Origin: Bacteroidota bacterium
GTDB lineage: Bacteria > Bacteroidota > Bacteroidia > Chitinophagales > Chitinophagaceae
Direction: 5' to 3'
DNA: 64,000 nucleotides
Assembly: GCA_030706605.1 (NCBI GenBank)
Contig: JAUZOE010000008.1
Span: 1-64,000 of the forward strand
Numbering within the stretch: the stretch's first letter is position 1; each line of letters begins with the position of its first letter. The translations under genes were made by a program, and so were the position numbers. Below are positions 52,465 through 62,421 of this stretch, one piece after another. The notes below the pieces were generated by a model. That model did not search any database. It saw only the letters and a program-made list of their open reading frames with translations, and was not told the origin of the DNA.

Positions 52465-54897
52465 ATGAATTTAAAGCGATTGATAACTCCCTTAATTATG
52501 TGTGCATTGGTTCCTCAATTTACTTTAGCACAACAAGCAGATTTTTCTCATGCAGTAATTTTCTCTCCGAAGGGAAATAGTCCGCAATTACAGGAAGCTA
52601 TTTCTGTTTTACAGCAAGTTGTAGAGGAACATAGCAATATTCATTTAGCTATTTCTTCTGAGGCTACGGAAAATAGTAACCCACTTATTGTGGTAAGTAT
52701 AAATAAGCAGGAAGCTTCTCTCCCAAAAGTATTTCAAACTGCTTTGAATAAACTTTCTCCAACTCGCAAAGATGGGTATAAGATAACTTTTCTAAAAGGC
52801 AAACAAACCATTCTGATTGCAGGGTATGATGATCGTGGAGCATTATATGGTGTTGGATATTTACTCAGAAAGGTGGAAATGCGCCAGGGCCAGATCCTTG
52901 TCCCCGATAATTTAAATATTTCTTCCACACCGACCTATCCAATTCGCGGGCACCAATTGGGCTATCGCCCAAAAACAAATGCTTATGATGCCTGGTCTGT
53001 CGATCAATTCGATCACTATATAAGGGATTTGGCAATTTTTGGAGCTAATAGTATAGAAATTATGCCGCCCAAAACTGATGACGATTCCAGTAATGATCAC
53101 ATGAAGTTGCCAGCTATTAAAATGATTGCTGAACAATCACGTATTTGCAAAAAGTATGGGCTTGATGTATGGATGTGGTATCCGAATATGGGAAGCGATT
53201 ATACGTCACCTAATTCAATTCAGAAGGAATTGGAAGAGCGAAGCAAAGTTTTTAAAGTATTACCAAAACTAAATGCACTTTTTGTTCCGGGAGGAGATCC
53301 CGGAGATCTTGAACCAGATGTTTTGTTTAATTTTTTGAAAAAATTGGCAGTGGTTTTACATCAATACCATCCCAACGCCAAAATATGGGTTTCACCACAG
53401 GTTTTTCGCCCTTCCCAAAAATGGTACACTGCATTTTATAAAGAGGTCAATCGCAAATATTCATGGTTTGGAGGAGTGGTATATGGTCCTTGGGTAAAAG
53501 AACCTATTCAACAAGTACGTCGACTTGTAGATAAAGAAATTCCGATAAGAAGGTATCCTGACATTACTCACAGTTTAAGTAGCCAGTACCCCATTCCCCA
53601 ATGGGATCTCGCTTATGCCATTACGTTAGGTCGTGAGTGTTACAACCCCAGGCCCTATGAAGAAAAACATATTCAAAATGTTTTTGCAAAATATGCACAA
53701 GGCAGCATTAGTTATTCGGAAGGTATAAATGATGATGTAAACAAATTCGTCTGGAGCGGACAAGATTGGGACCCTACAACTCCGGTCATAGAAACGCTGC
53801 GTGATTATGCAAGATTGTTTATTGGGCCTGATTATTCAGAAACAGTTGCTGAAGGCCTGATTTCACTTGAAAATAATCTTAAAGGTCCTTTGTTGGTTAA
53901 CACTGGAGTTGACAGGACTTTAGAACAATGGAAGGATATGGAAAGAAATGCAACTCCTGAAGTATTGAGTAATTTCAGATTCCAGATGGGATTATTAAGA
54001 GCTTATTATGATAGTTATACCCGTCGTCGGCTTATTTATGAAACCGAACTTGAGCAAAGTGCCAGAGACGCCTTAAAGGATGCAAAAAATACTGGTTCTA
54101 CTGAAGCAATTAATAAAGCTATATATACTCTTGAAGAGGCTGTAAAAAAACCCGTTGAATCAGAACTTCGTCAACGCTGTTTTGCACTTGCCGATTCTGT
54201 TTATCGTAGTATTAGTTCACAATTAACAGTCAAAAAACCTCAGGAAGCACAATCTGGCAGAGGTAATTTTATGGACAATATTGATTTGCCTTTAAATGAT
54301 TCAAGATGGCTATTGTCTCAATGTGCAAAAATCGAAAAACTAAATACCGAAAAAGAAAAATTGCAAGATATTGATAAAATGCTCAACCGAACCAACCCTG
54401 GTCCAGGAGGCTTTTATGATAATTTAGGATCGCCTGAAAGTTGGAAGCGTGTGGTTCACCAAAAAACCTGGGAAGAAGACCCGGGCGGGTTGGAATCTCC
54501 GCTGATTGATTTTGGCGCAAGCCTGAAGGGAGATGAATGGGTTGATATTTTACCAGTTGGCTTCGAGGGCCAATCTATCCCCCAGGCCTGGATGACCCAG
54601 GTTACAACTTTATATGATACCCCTTTAATTCTAAAGTATGACCATCTTGATCCCCACAGTTCTTATATCATAAAGGTCGCCTATACAGGTCGGTTTAATT
54701 CTAAATTGAAATTAGTAGCCGATGGGAAATACCTAATTCACGATTTTATTCAAACTGGTAAAAACCCAATTTATGAATTTCCTGTCCCGTCTGGTGCTAT
54801 TGCTGATGGAAAGGTTGAATTTACATGGACTTGTGGCAAAGGTGAAAGAGGAGCACAAGTTGCAGAAGTTTGGCTGATGAAGCAACAAGGTAAATAA
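52465..54897 (+). CDS. Secreted GH20b-like/TIM-barrel glycosidase, paralogue 2
   Basis: An 810-residue protein started at MNLKRLITPLIMCALVPQ (52465), which gives a signal peptide ending LAQ; an ATG 15 codons earlier is less likely. It shares the whole layout with paralogue 1: GYDDRGALYGVGYLLRK, TPTYPIRGHQLGYRP, LFVPGGDPGDLEPD and YPDITHSLSSQYP. An extra insertion of about 30 residues lies near the C-terminus. GC is closer to the genome average than in paralogue 1, so the two may not be a simple recent duplication. Both probably act outside the cell on the same glycan. Confidence 0.75.
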   Translation: MNLKRLITPLIMCALVPQFTLAQQADFSHAVIFSPKGNSPQLQEAISVLQQVVEEHSNIHLAISSEATENSNPLIVVSINKQEASLPKVFQTALNKLSPTRKDGYKITFLKGKQTILIAGYDDRGALYGVGYLLRKVEMRQGQILVPDNLNISSTPTYPIRGHQLGYRPKTNAYDAWSVDQFDHYIRDLAIFGANSIEIMPPKTDDDSSNDHMKLPAIKMIAEQSRICKKYGLDVWMWYPNMGSDYTSPNSIQKELEERSKVFKVLPKLNALFVPGGDPGDLEPDVLFNFLKKLAVVLHQYHPNAKIWVSPQVFRPSQKWYTAFYKEVNRKYSWFGGVVYGPWVKEPIQQVRRLVDKEIPIRRYPDITHSLSSQYPIPQWDLAYAITLGRECYNPRPYEEKHIQNVFAKYAQGSISYSEGINDDVNKFVWSGQDWDPTTPVIETLRDYARLFIGPDYSETVAEGLISLENNLKGPLLVNTGVDRTLEQWKDMERNATPEVLSNFRFQMGLLRAYYDSYTRRRLIYETELEQSARDALKDAKNTGSTEAINKAIYTLEEAVKKPVESELRQRCFALADSVYRSISSQLTVKKPQEAQSGRGNFMDNIDLPLNDSRWLLSQCAKIEKLNTEKEKLQDIDKMLNRTNPGPGGFYDNLGSPESWKRVVHQKTWEEDPGGLESPLIDFGASLKGDEWVDILPVGFEGQSIPQAWMTQVTTLYDTPLILKYDHLDPHSSYIIKVAYTGRFNSKLKLVADGKYLIHDFIQTGKNPIYEFPVPSGAIADGKVEFTWTCGKGERGAQVAEVWLMKQQGK

Positions 54898-55139
54898 TGG
54901 GTTTTAACCAGGAGAAATAAACAAAAAACTATGTGTTGTATGGAATATCATAGAGAGTAGTCACTTACTAAAATATTTTTCAGGAAGTGAGTGCTTTATT
55001 TTATCCAGGATATTTTATACCTAGCCGAAAGTTTAGGAAAGTATGTTTATTGTAAGCCATCTTATCCAACTCTATTTTCATCACAAAAGCGCTGATTAAA
55101 ATAAAAATCCGGAAGTAAAAATCAACGTAACCTTCTTTT

Positions 55140-57266
55140 TTATTTCTTTTTTGCATCGAATTTTTTCATTATTTCTTTCCAGGTAGTCAATATGATATCG
55201 TTTTCTTTGAAATAATTAATAACAACAGGGTCAGAAAATAACTGCGATTCCCATACTCGTTGCTGCCATGAATTCGTAATAGATTTCAAATTATCGGTTT
55301 TAACAGAAGGGTGGAAAATAATTTCGGTCAATCCTGAATTTAATGAGTTAACCAAAGAAAGAAAATTTTCTCTTTTTAGTTCATAGGTTTTTCCTTCAGG
55401 AACACTGGTGAAATTATCAAGTTTTGGAAGATTATAAGAATTCATAAGGTCAACTACTTTATCAGTAATCGGATATCCCAAATCTTTGAATTTCTTTGCA
55501 ATATCCGGATTTGAGATATCAATAACATTGGCCGGAATATGATACGCTTCAGCCGTTTTTAGAAAAACCTCAACATATTCAGGCAATCCGTAAAGTGTCC
55601 CCATGTGTGTGTCAATATGCGATGGAGTAAGTCCGAGGGCAATCATTTTATTGATCTGTGAGTGAATTTCGGTTTCAACATCCTCGGCAGTAGCATGTAT
55701 CACCACTTCGGGAACTTCATGATAAAATTTACCATCCGTGTCAATCAAAGTTTTGACTTTAATAGGATCAGTGACAGGGCCCCATCGGTAAGTTTGCCAT
55801 TCGCTTGTTAAAGTTAAATGGACTCCGATATCAGCTTTATGGTGTTTTTTTACCCAGGCAATAAATTCTCCGGCATTTGGGCAAGGCATCATCACAGACC
55901 CCGAATGCAGAAAGCCCCCTTGAATATAATTTTCAGCAGCCTGGTTGGCCTCAGGACACATCCCCAAATCATCCATGTGAAGAAGCAGAACTTTCACTCC
56001 TTTCGGGTAACCTAATTTTTCTGCGTTTGTTATTCCAAGTGAATTTTCTTTTATCCAGCTTTCAGACAAAGCAGCATGCTTAATTGTTTCTTTTCTATCC
56101 ATGCTATAAGAATAAGAAACATGTATCAATCCATCTTTTGTTTGAATAACTGTAGGATAAGCAAACCCTCCCTCTTTGTTATTCTCCAGGTATTTAGTCC
56201 ATTTCCAACTTGCTCCTTCATCATCTGAAAGGCTTACAGCTAAACGATATCTTCCGTTTTCCAGATCGTTGTAAACCATAGACCAATTGCCATCTTTTAA
56301 CCTGATAATATTGACACTTGAGCCTGGATTTGGAATATCTGTTTTTTCGGCGCCACTCCATGTATTTCCATTATCTTTTGAATAACTTGTCATTATCCTT
56401 CCCGGAGAATCCCCGTTGTCACGCATATAAGCTACCAGTGTTCCATCATTTTTGCGGATGATTGCAGGCTGAACATTTCCGCGCCCCACAATTGGCAAAC
56501 TGGATTCCCAGGTATCTCCATTGTCATCAGAAATAGCAACCAATGAAAGATTGAATCCATCAGAATATAACGGAAGCAAAATCCTTCCACCAGGCAATGT
56601 CAGTGGCTGAATCCTGGTCATCCAGCCTGTTTCCCGTTTCTCAGGATCTTTTGCTGCATCAGAAAGCATTTTTTCATAAAGTGGAGCATAGGTACCCCAA
56701 GCCAGGCCAGGGTCTTTAGCTTCTTTAAATTTTTCTTTCAAGGTGTTGGCAAATTCTTGTCCCGGTTTTAGCAGAATAATATCCTGCCATTCCCATTTTG
56801 GAGGACCGTCGTTAAGATAGTCAGATGATATCCTGGTTTTTAAAATTGAATTCTCCCACTGGTTTGCAACTACCACAATCCATATAAGGTGCAAGCGGCC
56901 CTTCCCATCAATGAATATGGTCGGATTACAATCCGGATAATCGGGAGTGTCTGCCATTATAAAAGGTTCACTCCACTGTGACTGTCCTTTTCTTAAGCGG
57001 GCACCTTTAATCATTACATCGTTAGCAGATCTTTCACCTGACCCCTGAAACCAACAACTTAAAAGATCTCCATTTGGAAGTTCAACAATAGAACTACTAT
57101 GTACATGCTTATCCTGAAGAGGGAAAATAGATTCAGACTGGAAGTAAGGCTTTTCTATCTTTTTTTGATATATGCCTGCATGAAGGTTAGCTGTGCAAAA
57201 ACCTAATCCAGCTATCAGGCAGAACCGTGCGATTAGTTTACTAAACTTTAAATTTGTGTGTTTCAT
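55140..57266 (-). CDS. Sialidase-like BNR domain fused to YdjC/ChbG deacetylase
   Basis: A 708-residue secreted fusion. After a signal peptide (about 1-31) comes a BNR-repeat beta-propeller (about 40-405) with Asp-box motifs such as SDDNGDTWES, SKDNGNTWSG and SDDEGASWKW. From about residue 412 a complete YdjC/ChbG-type deacetylase follows: metal Asp pair in HMDDLGMC (D432, D433), IGVHLTLTSEW (H483) and SHIDTHMG (H550, H554). YdjC enzymes remove acetyl groups from N-acetylglucosamine-containing sugars. The propeller lacks the arginine triad as far as can be judged. The joining suggests recognition and deacetylation of one glycan in the periplasm or outside. Confidence 0.85.
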   Translation of the reverse strand: MKHTNLKFSKLIARFCLIAGLGFCTANLHAGIYQKKIEKPYFQSESIFPLQDKHVHSSSIVELPNGDLLSCWFQGSGERSANDVMIKGARLRKGQSQWSEPFIMADTPDYPDCNPTIFIDGKGRLHLIWIVVVANQWENSILKTRISSDYLNDGPPKWEWQDIILLKPGQEFANTLKEKFKEAKDPGLAWGTYAPLYEKMLSDAAKDPEKRETGWMTRIQPLTLPGGRILLPLYSDGFNLSLVAISDDNGDTWESSLPIVGRGNVQPAIIRKNDGTLVAYMRDNGDSPGRIMTSYSKDNGNTWSGAEKTDIPNPGSSVNIIRLKDGNWSMVYNDLENGRYRLAVSLSDDEGASWKWTKYLENNKEGGFAYPTVIQTKDGLIHVSYSYSMDRKETIKHAALSESWIKENSLGITNAEKLGYPKGVKVLLLHMDDLGMCPEANQAAENYIQGGFLHSGSVMMPCPNAGEFIAWVKKHHKADIGVHLTLTSEWQTYRWGPVTDPIKVKTLIDTDGKFYHEVPEVVIHATAEDVETEIHSQINKMIALGLTPSHIDTHMGTLYGLPEYVEVFLKTAEAYHIPANVIDISNPDIAKKFKDLGYPITDKVVDLMNSYNLPKLDNFTSVPEGKTYELKRENFLSLVNSLNSGLTEIIFHPSVKTDNLKSITNSWQQRVWESQLFSDPVVINYFKENDIILTTWKEIMKKFDAKKK

Positions 57267-57298
57267 GTTTTCTTCTTAAAGTAATTTTATTTGATTCA

Positions 57299-59614
57299 TT
57301 AGAATTGGCCATCTATAATTTGACGCTGATTGTTATTTTTTTGAATAGGAGCACTGATAAACCCAAGATAGCGTCCCATCCAATAAGGTAAGAGCCATGT
57401 ATCTCCTGCGCTGATAAGTGTTTTACCATCACCTTCTGAGTCTAAAGTAAAGATTTGCCCATTATGCCGGAAGAGCGGAATTTCACCTAATGGTAGTAAA
57501 TCCTGTGTGGTTTGACCTCTGAAATTTTTAGGAAGTATTTCGATGTCTTTTCTGTTTGAATTTTGCATTCCCCAGTTTCTCAGATCTAAAGGATACGTTT
57601 TTAAAAACCAGATAGATTGATCAAGATCAAATTCTTTTGCCCCTGTCATCGCATAGGTAAAGTTCCACAATGCATCTTTTTCCGGTCTTTCACTATTCCA
57701 ATGATCATGGATTGCAGCTCTGTATTTTTCCTTTAACTCCGGTGTAAACGCATAAGGATAAAGTCCCCAATAAGCTAAGAAATACATTTCATCATCTGAA
57801 TGATTCCATTCCTGTGAAAGTACTTCACTGATTTTATTTGCTTTTGATGGACCAAGTTGAGAAATAGGGCGGGTAAGGTTTTCCAGGTAACCATATTTAT
57901 CCATAAGTTCCAACGCCTTATTTTTATAAATCTCTTTACCTGTAAATTTATAAGCTGTTTGAAGAAATGCAATAATGTTTGAAGAATTAAGTCTGCGGTC
58001 ACCTACGTTTGTTGGAAATTTATTTACATAATCCGGGTTCCATTTCCCCCAAAGTGTTGGTTTACCATCCACATCAATAATATAAAGGTTGTTTTTTACA
58101 ATATATCCCATCAAATTATCTAAACACTTTAAGGCGCGTGCTTTCCACTGTTTATCATCAGACAGTTTTAATATCATAGTTAAAGCAAAAATCTGTCCTA
58201 CAGTTTGGTCACTACTAACTGCGGAACGCCAGGTCCAGTTATGGTGATCGTTAGCAGGAAGCCATAATGTAGAAGGACTACCGCTTAAAAGTTCTTTTTC
58301 CTGCCAACCTTTAACTTTTGTAGTTTCTACTTTATAATCACGTTCATAACTTCGGGCAAAAAGGCCTTGGATACCTGTTACAGTAAACATTCTTTCCATC
58401 GCCTCAAACGCTTCATAAGCATTTTCACGCGCAGACTCTGAGCCAGTTACTTTATAGCGGAACAATTGGCTTGCCAGGTACATCCCAGTCCAAAGATTAT
58501 CACTAGGTTGATTTGCGACTTGTGCTGACGAATATCCTGTCGGTAATTTGCTGGCTGAGCTATTCAGTCCATAACGAATATTCTTTTCCCTTACCTGTTT
58601 TTCAAAGAACATTGCTTTGTCTTCCAGTGTCATTTCTTTATAACAAATTTGGGCAAGTCCTTTTTCAGTAAGTACCAAAATACTGCTATCAGGGCCTTTC
58701 TCAATTGTAATCACACTGTCGTCTGGTAACCAGCGTTCTCCGGCATAGTAGCTATACTTTCCATCAGTATTAAGACGGTAAGCTCCCATATTAGAGCTGA
58801 ACCATAGTTGCCCGTCAATTTCCTTCATATCAGTAATGTCAGGACAAGGAACTTTTGTAATTAAGGTTTTGGCAGGAAGAAAAAAATAACCATTTGTTGT
58901 TCCAATGACTATTTTCTCACCGCTATCAAATGAAGTAGCACAGGTAATTCCTTGCCCTTTATAAAGTTCTTTAATTGACTGGCCGGGTGTAAATTCTGCC
59001 ACTGTTTCCGGAGAAACCAGCAAAAAACTATTTTTTGATTCGAGGTATCGAATTTGCTTAGCTCCTTTAAAAATACCAGACCAAAGTTTAGTTCCCTCCT
59101 GATCAACGTAAAGCAATTTTTCTCCATCCGAAATTAAAAAATGAAAATCTTTGCCGCCGGCAAAAAGACAAGCTTTAGGTAACCCGTGTTCAATTTGAAT
59201 TTTACCTGCCCAGGCATTACTGAATAGCTGCTTGTCATCAAGGTAGAAAGTCTGATTTTTGTAAGTACCAATTGCAGTAATTTTCTTGGATAATAATGGA
59301 GCATATGAAATATCGGAAATTAATTTTCCTGAATAGAAAAGCCTCCCATTATCAGGAACAAGAACTCCCTTATCTGACAAAATTCTTATTTGCCTGTCAC
59401 GATTTAAAGAGATCGATGAAAGTTTCATCGAATTTTGACTTAAAGTCAGGTAATATTTAATGCTATAGTCCTGCAAATAAGGCACATCCTGATAAACTTG
59501 CTGCCAATGGGAATTTGTAATTGCCCCTGATTTAACTGTAGGAGTTTCTTTACACCCAACTAAAAATAAGAATATATAGAACCATAATAAATCCCTTATT
59601 GCAATTTTACTCAT
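57299..59614 (-). CDS. Lipoprotein with beta-propeller and helical toroid domains
   Basis: A 771-residue protein whose N-terminus FLFLVGCKE is a lipobox, so it is probably anchored by lipid at Cys20 or so. Residues about 30-340 have repeated beta-blade patterns (YYAGERWLPDDSVITIEKG) like a two-component-regulator propeller. Residues about 350-760 are helical with DNLWTGMYLASQLFRY, HHNWTWRSAVSSDQTVGQIF and SQEWNHSDDEMYFLAYWGLY, the look of an alpha/alpha-barrel glycosidase or lyase. No CAZy family is assigned. It lies 32 bp after the fusion gene and probably shares its function. Confidence 0.6.
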   Translation of the reverse strand: MSKIAIRDLLWFYIFLFLVGCKETPTVKSGAITNSHWQQVYQDVPYLQDYSIKYYLTLSQNSMKLSSISLNRDRQIRILSDKGVLVPDNGRLFYSGKLISDISYAPLLSKKITAIGTYKNQTFYLDDKQLFSNAWAGKIQIEHGLPKACLFAGGKDFHFLISDGEKLLYVDQEGTKLWSGIFKGAKQIRYLESKNSFLLVSPETVAEFTPGQSIKELYKGQGITCATSFDSGEKIVIGTTNGYFFLPAKTLITKVPCPDITDMKEIDGQLWFSSNMGAYRLNTDGKYSYYAGERWLPDDSVITIEKGPDSSILVLTEKGLAQICYKEMTLEDKAMFFEKQVREKNIRYGLNSSASKLPTGYSSAQVANQPSDNLWTGMYLASQLFRYKVTGSESARENAYEAFEAMERMFTVTGIQGLFARSYERDYKVETTKVKGWQEKELLSGSPSTLWLPANDHHNWTWRSAVSSDQTVGQIFALTMILKLSDDKQWKARALKCLDNLMGYIVKNNLYIIDVDGKPTLWGKWNPDYVNKFPTNVGDRRLNSSNIIAFLQTAYKFTGKEIYKNKALELMDKYGYLENLTRPISQLGPSKANKISEVLSQEWNHSDDEMYFLAYWGLYPYAFTPELKEKYRAAIHDHWNSERPEKDALWNFTYAMTGAKEFDLDQSIWFLKTYPLDLRNWGMQNSNRKDIEILPKNFRGQTTQDLLPLGEIPLFRHNGQIFTLDSEGDGKTLISAGDTWLLPYWMGRYLGFISAPIQKNNNQRQIIDGQF

Positions 59615-59803
59615 TTTTAAAATAAATTATAGTTCTGCTATTTGTATTGATGCATTTAATGTTTTCTACTCTATTATTTCCGGGACTAAGATAATAAGAT
59701 TTGCAAAAAGCAAATTTAAAATACTCTTCCATTATCAGGACATAGCCCCGATAAATTTCTACATTGTCTTATTCAATAATAATCTAAATGCGATTAAGTT
59801 TTC

Positions 59804-62188
59804 TTATTCCATTACCTGAACTACATGAGCCAAGCGGCCATCTTTTGTCATGCCCTCAATTTCTACTCTAAAAGATTTTGCTACGTCATTATTGTAAAAA
59901 GTAAGTAATACTTTATTATTTTCTCCGTTTGTAATAACCATGGGATTCCAATATAATGTTGTTCGCAGATCCTGCTTTTCATTCTCTTCACTTATTTTCG
60001 AATAATCCGGGGAATAGAATTGACGAATAGCAGTATACCCATTTATAATATTATTATTTAATCCTTTGTCGGTCGATTTAACATCATCACCATGACGGGT
60101 ATAAATTGCAATAGCACCTGCACCACCACCTCCGATACCTCCAATAAAAGGAGGGCGTAAAACTTTTATATAAGCAACATCGGAAACCGGGATACTTGAA
60201 ATCATATTTGCGTCAGATGGAGTTTCGTCTAAAAATATCTGCGGTGTACCGCCACGCCATTGAAGTGTCGGAGGATGGCTCGAAGTATTAATTTGTAGCC
60301 CTGCTACTTTACCTTGTAAATAATTAAAGATATCAATCGAAGACCTGGCAGAAGGATCCGTTAAAAGGTCAAACTGAAAAGCATCACCTCCACTAAATAA
60401 ACCAGAGGTGTATTTTTCATCCATCACGTCAACCGGTGATTTACTTCTCCCCTTTATGGTAACAGTTTCTAAAACCTTTCCTTTATAATATTTTAGTGCC
60501 TCAGCTGTTGCATCTGCCAATTGAAGTTGACGATAATTCCCTGTGGTGTCAGCATTAAAATTATAAAAATTTGAAGTTGCTGTCATATTATTTGCAAGTG
60601 GAGGAAGCCGGTTTTGCATGAACTGCACAGAAACATCTTCAAGACCTTTAGATTTGTCAAACTGATAATATACATGAGCTGTATCAAAAAGAATATGAGA
60701 AGGATCTCTAAAAGTTCCATCCGGATTTACCGGAACCGAATATACCTGGTTCGCAGATTTTTTTTGATTTACAAGTAAAACAATACTTCCGGCACCACGA
60801 AGTTGATTAGGTGTAGCACCATATATTTTACCTGAAATAGAAAGATAAGATGTATCTTTTGGATATATAATCTTTGGATCATTTCCCTTTACAATTTCTT
60901 CCCAATTAAACCTACGCCATCCATGAGTCAGCATTACCAGGTCAAGTTGTTTGCTTAAAGAATCACTGTTATTTAAAAAATAATACGCGGGATCATTCAC
61001 TTTACCCTTCAATTCCCCGGTTAATAAAAGATGTGAAATTATATTATCACTCGTATCCGAAGCAATCGCCATATCTGTCACTGACACAGATAAGTTAGCT
61101 GAAAGACTATCTGGTACTGATATTTCAATTTCATTTCTTGCTCGTTTGTTTAAGCCCCAATGTTGCACCGTCATTTCCGGATAAAAAAGATACTCTTCAT
61201 TATTGATGTAAGTAATTCGTTCGGCCAATGGATTCCAGTTTTTGTCAAAAACGGTAATAGTTAAAATTCCACTAGGTAAATTTTCAGTAGGAATTACTTC
61301 CTGGATGGCACCGTTATTTAACTCTTTTGAAACTTTAAAAACTTCCTGCTGGTACATCGTACCAATAATATGAATCAGGCCTAATTGATTGATTGATTGC
61401 GGAGGTGCACTTACTAAAAAAGTTCGCCTGGTGCCATTAATAGCCACTTGTAAAGAAACTCCTTTTTCTTTAATTGCAGGTAAAGAAGTCGTATGTTCCG
61501 CTCCTTTTTCGTCTTTCCATATGGCAATGAAAGTATCTCCCTTTTCAGGCCTCAGGTAAAAGAATCCCATGCCATCATGAATAACACGAAGACTATCAAT
61601 GATTTTACCTTTTTTGTTTTTAATAATTCCTTTTACGTTTATCGGCCTACCCCATTGATCATTCGCTTTAAAAGCAATTTTGTTAGTAACGCCTGCTATA
61701 GCATCACCCCCTTCAGGAAAAAATGTAATTTCAGGAATAATACTTTTCTTTACAGAAGCAATATTAGTTTTTGTAAGAATTCGAATGTCTTTATTATAAA
61801 GAAAAGCTGAATCAAAATTGAGCATCCATTTCGTGTAGGCTTTCACATGAATGAATTGCCCTGTATACTTTGCAGGTATTTCAAATTGGCCAAAAGAAGT
61901 ACCCCCAACTACAGCACTTACAATATGTAACAGTAGATTTCCTTTATCATCGGTCCAATCAATATAAACAGACTTACTATCTTCAGAAGGAAAAATGGTT
62001 TTCATAATATAGGTTTTAAACCAAACCGTTTCACCAGGACAGTAAGCTGATTTATCATAATGAATATACATACGTTCCTGCCCGAACTCATTAGCATATC
62101 GGGCTATTGTAGAATCAATATTTTGCGCAGAAGCATTCTGAAATGAAAAAAAGAAGAAAATAATAGCAACACAAATATTTTGTTTCAT
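59804..62188 (-). CDS. MG2-type surface protein with TonB-plug-like domain
   Basis: A 794-residue protein with a signal peptide (FFFFSFQNASAQ). The N-terminal third holds a macroglobulin MG2-like domain (ERMYIHYDKSAYCPGETVWFK), followed by carboxypeptidase-regulatory-like beta segments. Near the C-terminus is a TonB-receptor plug-like domain (DIFNYLQGKVAGLQIN, PQIFLDETPSD, VAYIKVLRPP, GGGGAGAIAIYTRHG), but no outer-membrane barrel. This architecture is common and uncharacterised in Bacteroidota. It may bind a partner in the outer membrane. A possible link with the glycan genes is only by position. Confidence 0.75.
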   Translation of the reverse strand: MKQNICVAIIFFFFSFQNASAQNIDSTIARYANEFGQERMYIHYDKSAYCPGETVWFKTYIMKTIFPSEDSKSVYIDWTDDKGNLLLHIVSAVVGGTSFGQFEIPAKYTGQFIHVKAYTKWMLNFDSAFLYNKDIRILTKTNIASVKKSIIPEITFFPEGGDAIAGVTNKIAFKANDQWGRPINVKGIIKNKKGKIIDSLRVIHDGMGFFYLRPEKGDTFIAIWKDEKGAEHTTSLPAIKEKGVSLQVAINGTRRTFLVSAPPQSINQLGLIHIIGTMYQQEVFKVSKELNNGAIQEVIPTENLPSGILTITVFDKNWNPLAERITYINNEEYLFYPEMTVQHWGLNKRARNEIEISVPDSLSANLSVSVTDMAIASDTSDNIISHLLLTGELKGKVNDPAYYFLNNSDSLSKQLDLVMLTHGWRRFNWEEIVKGNDPKIIYPKDTSYLSISGKIYGATPNQLRGAGSIVLLVNQKKSANQVYSVPVNPDGTFRDPSHILFDTAHVYYQFDKSKGLEDVSVQFMQNRLPPLANNMTATSNFYNFNADTTGNYRQLQLADATAEALKYYKGKVLETVTIKGRSKSPVDVMDEKYTSGLFSGGDAFQFDLLTDPSARSSIDIFNYLQGKVAGLQINTSSHPPTLQWRGGTPQIFLDETPSDANMISSIPVSDVAYIKVLRPPFIGGIGGGGAGAIAIYTRHGDDVKSTDKGLNNNIINGYTAIRQFYSPDYSKISEENEKQDLRTTLYWNPMVITNGENNKVLLTFYNNDVAKSFRVEIEGMTKDGRLAHVVQVME

Positions 62189-62421
62189 CGCAGAAGCTGG
62201 TTTTTTTTATATAAAATAATGAGTGTAAATTAATGCAAGAATAGAATTGAACCAAAGGGTGAATTTTATTTAACAATAGTTAATATTAAAAGTCGTTTAT
62301 TGCATTGAAAAAATAAAATAGTCTCTTCAAGAAAACCATAAATAAATTCAAGTCAATATTGGGTGAGATTCATTTACCATTATTGAAATTGATGTAATAA
62401 TTTTGCCTAAAGTATTTATGA

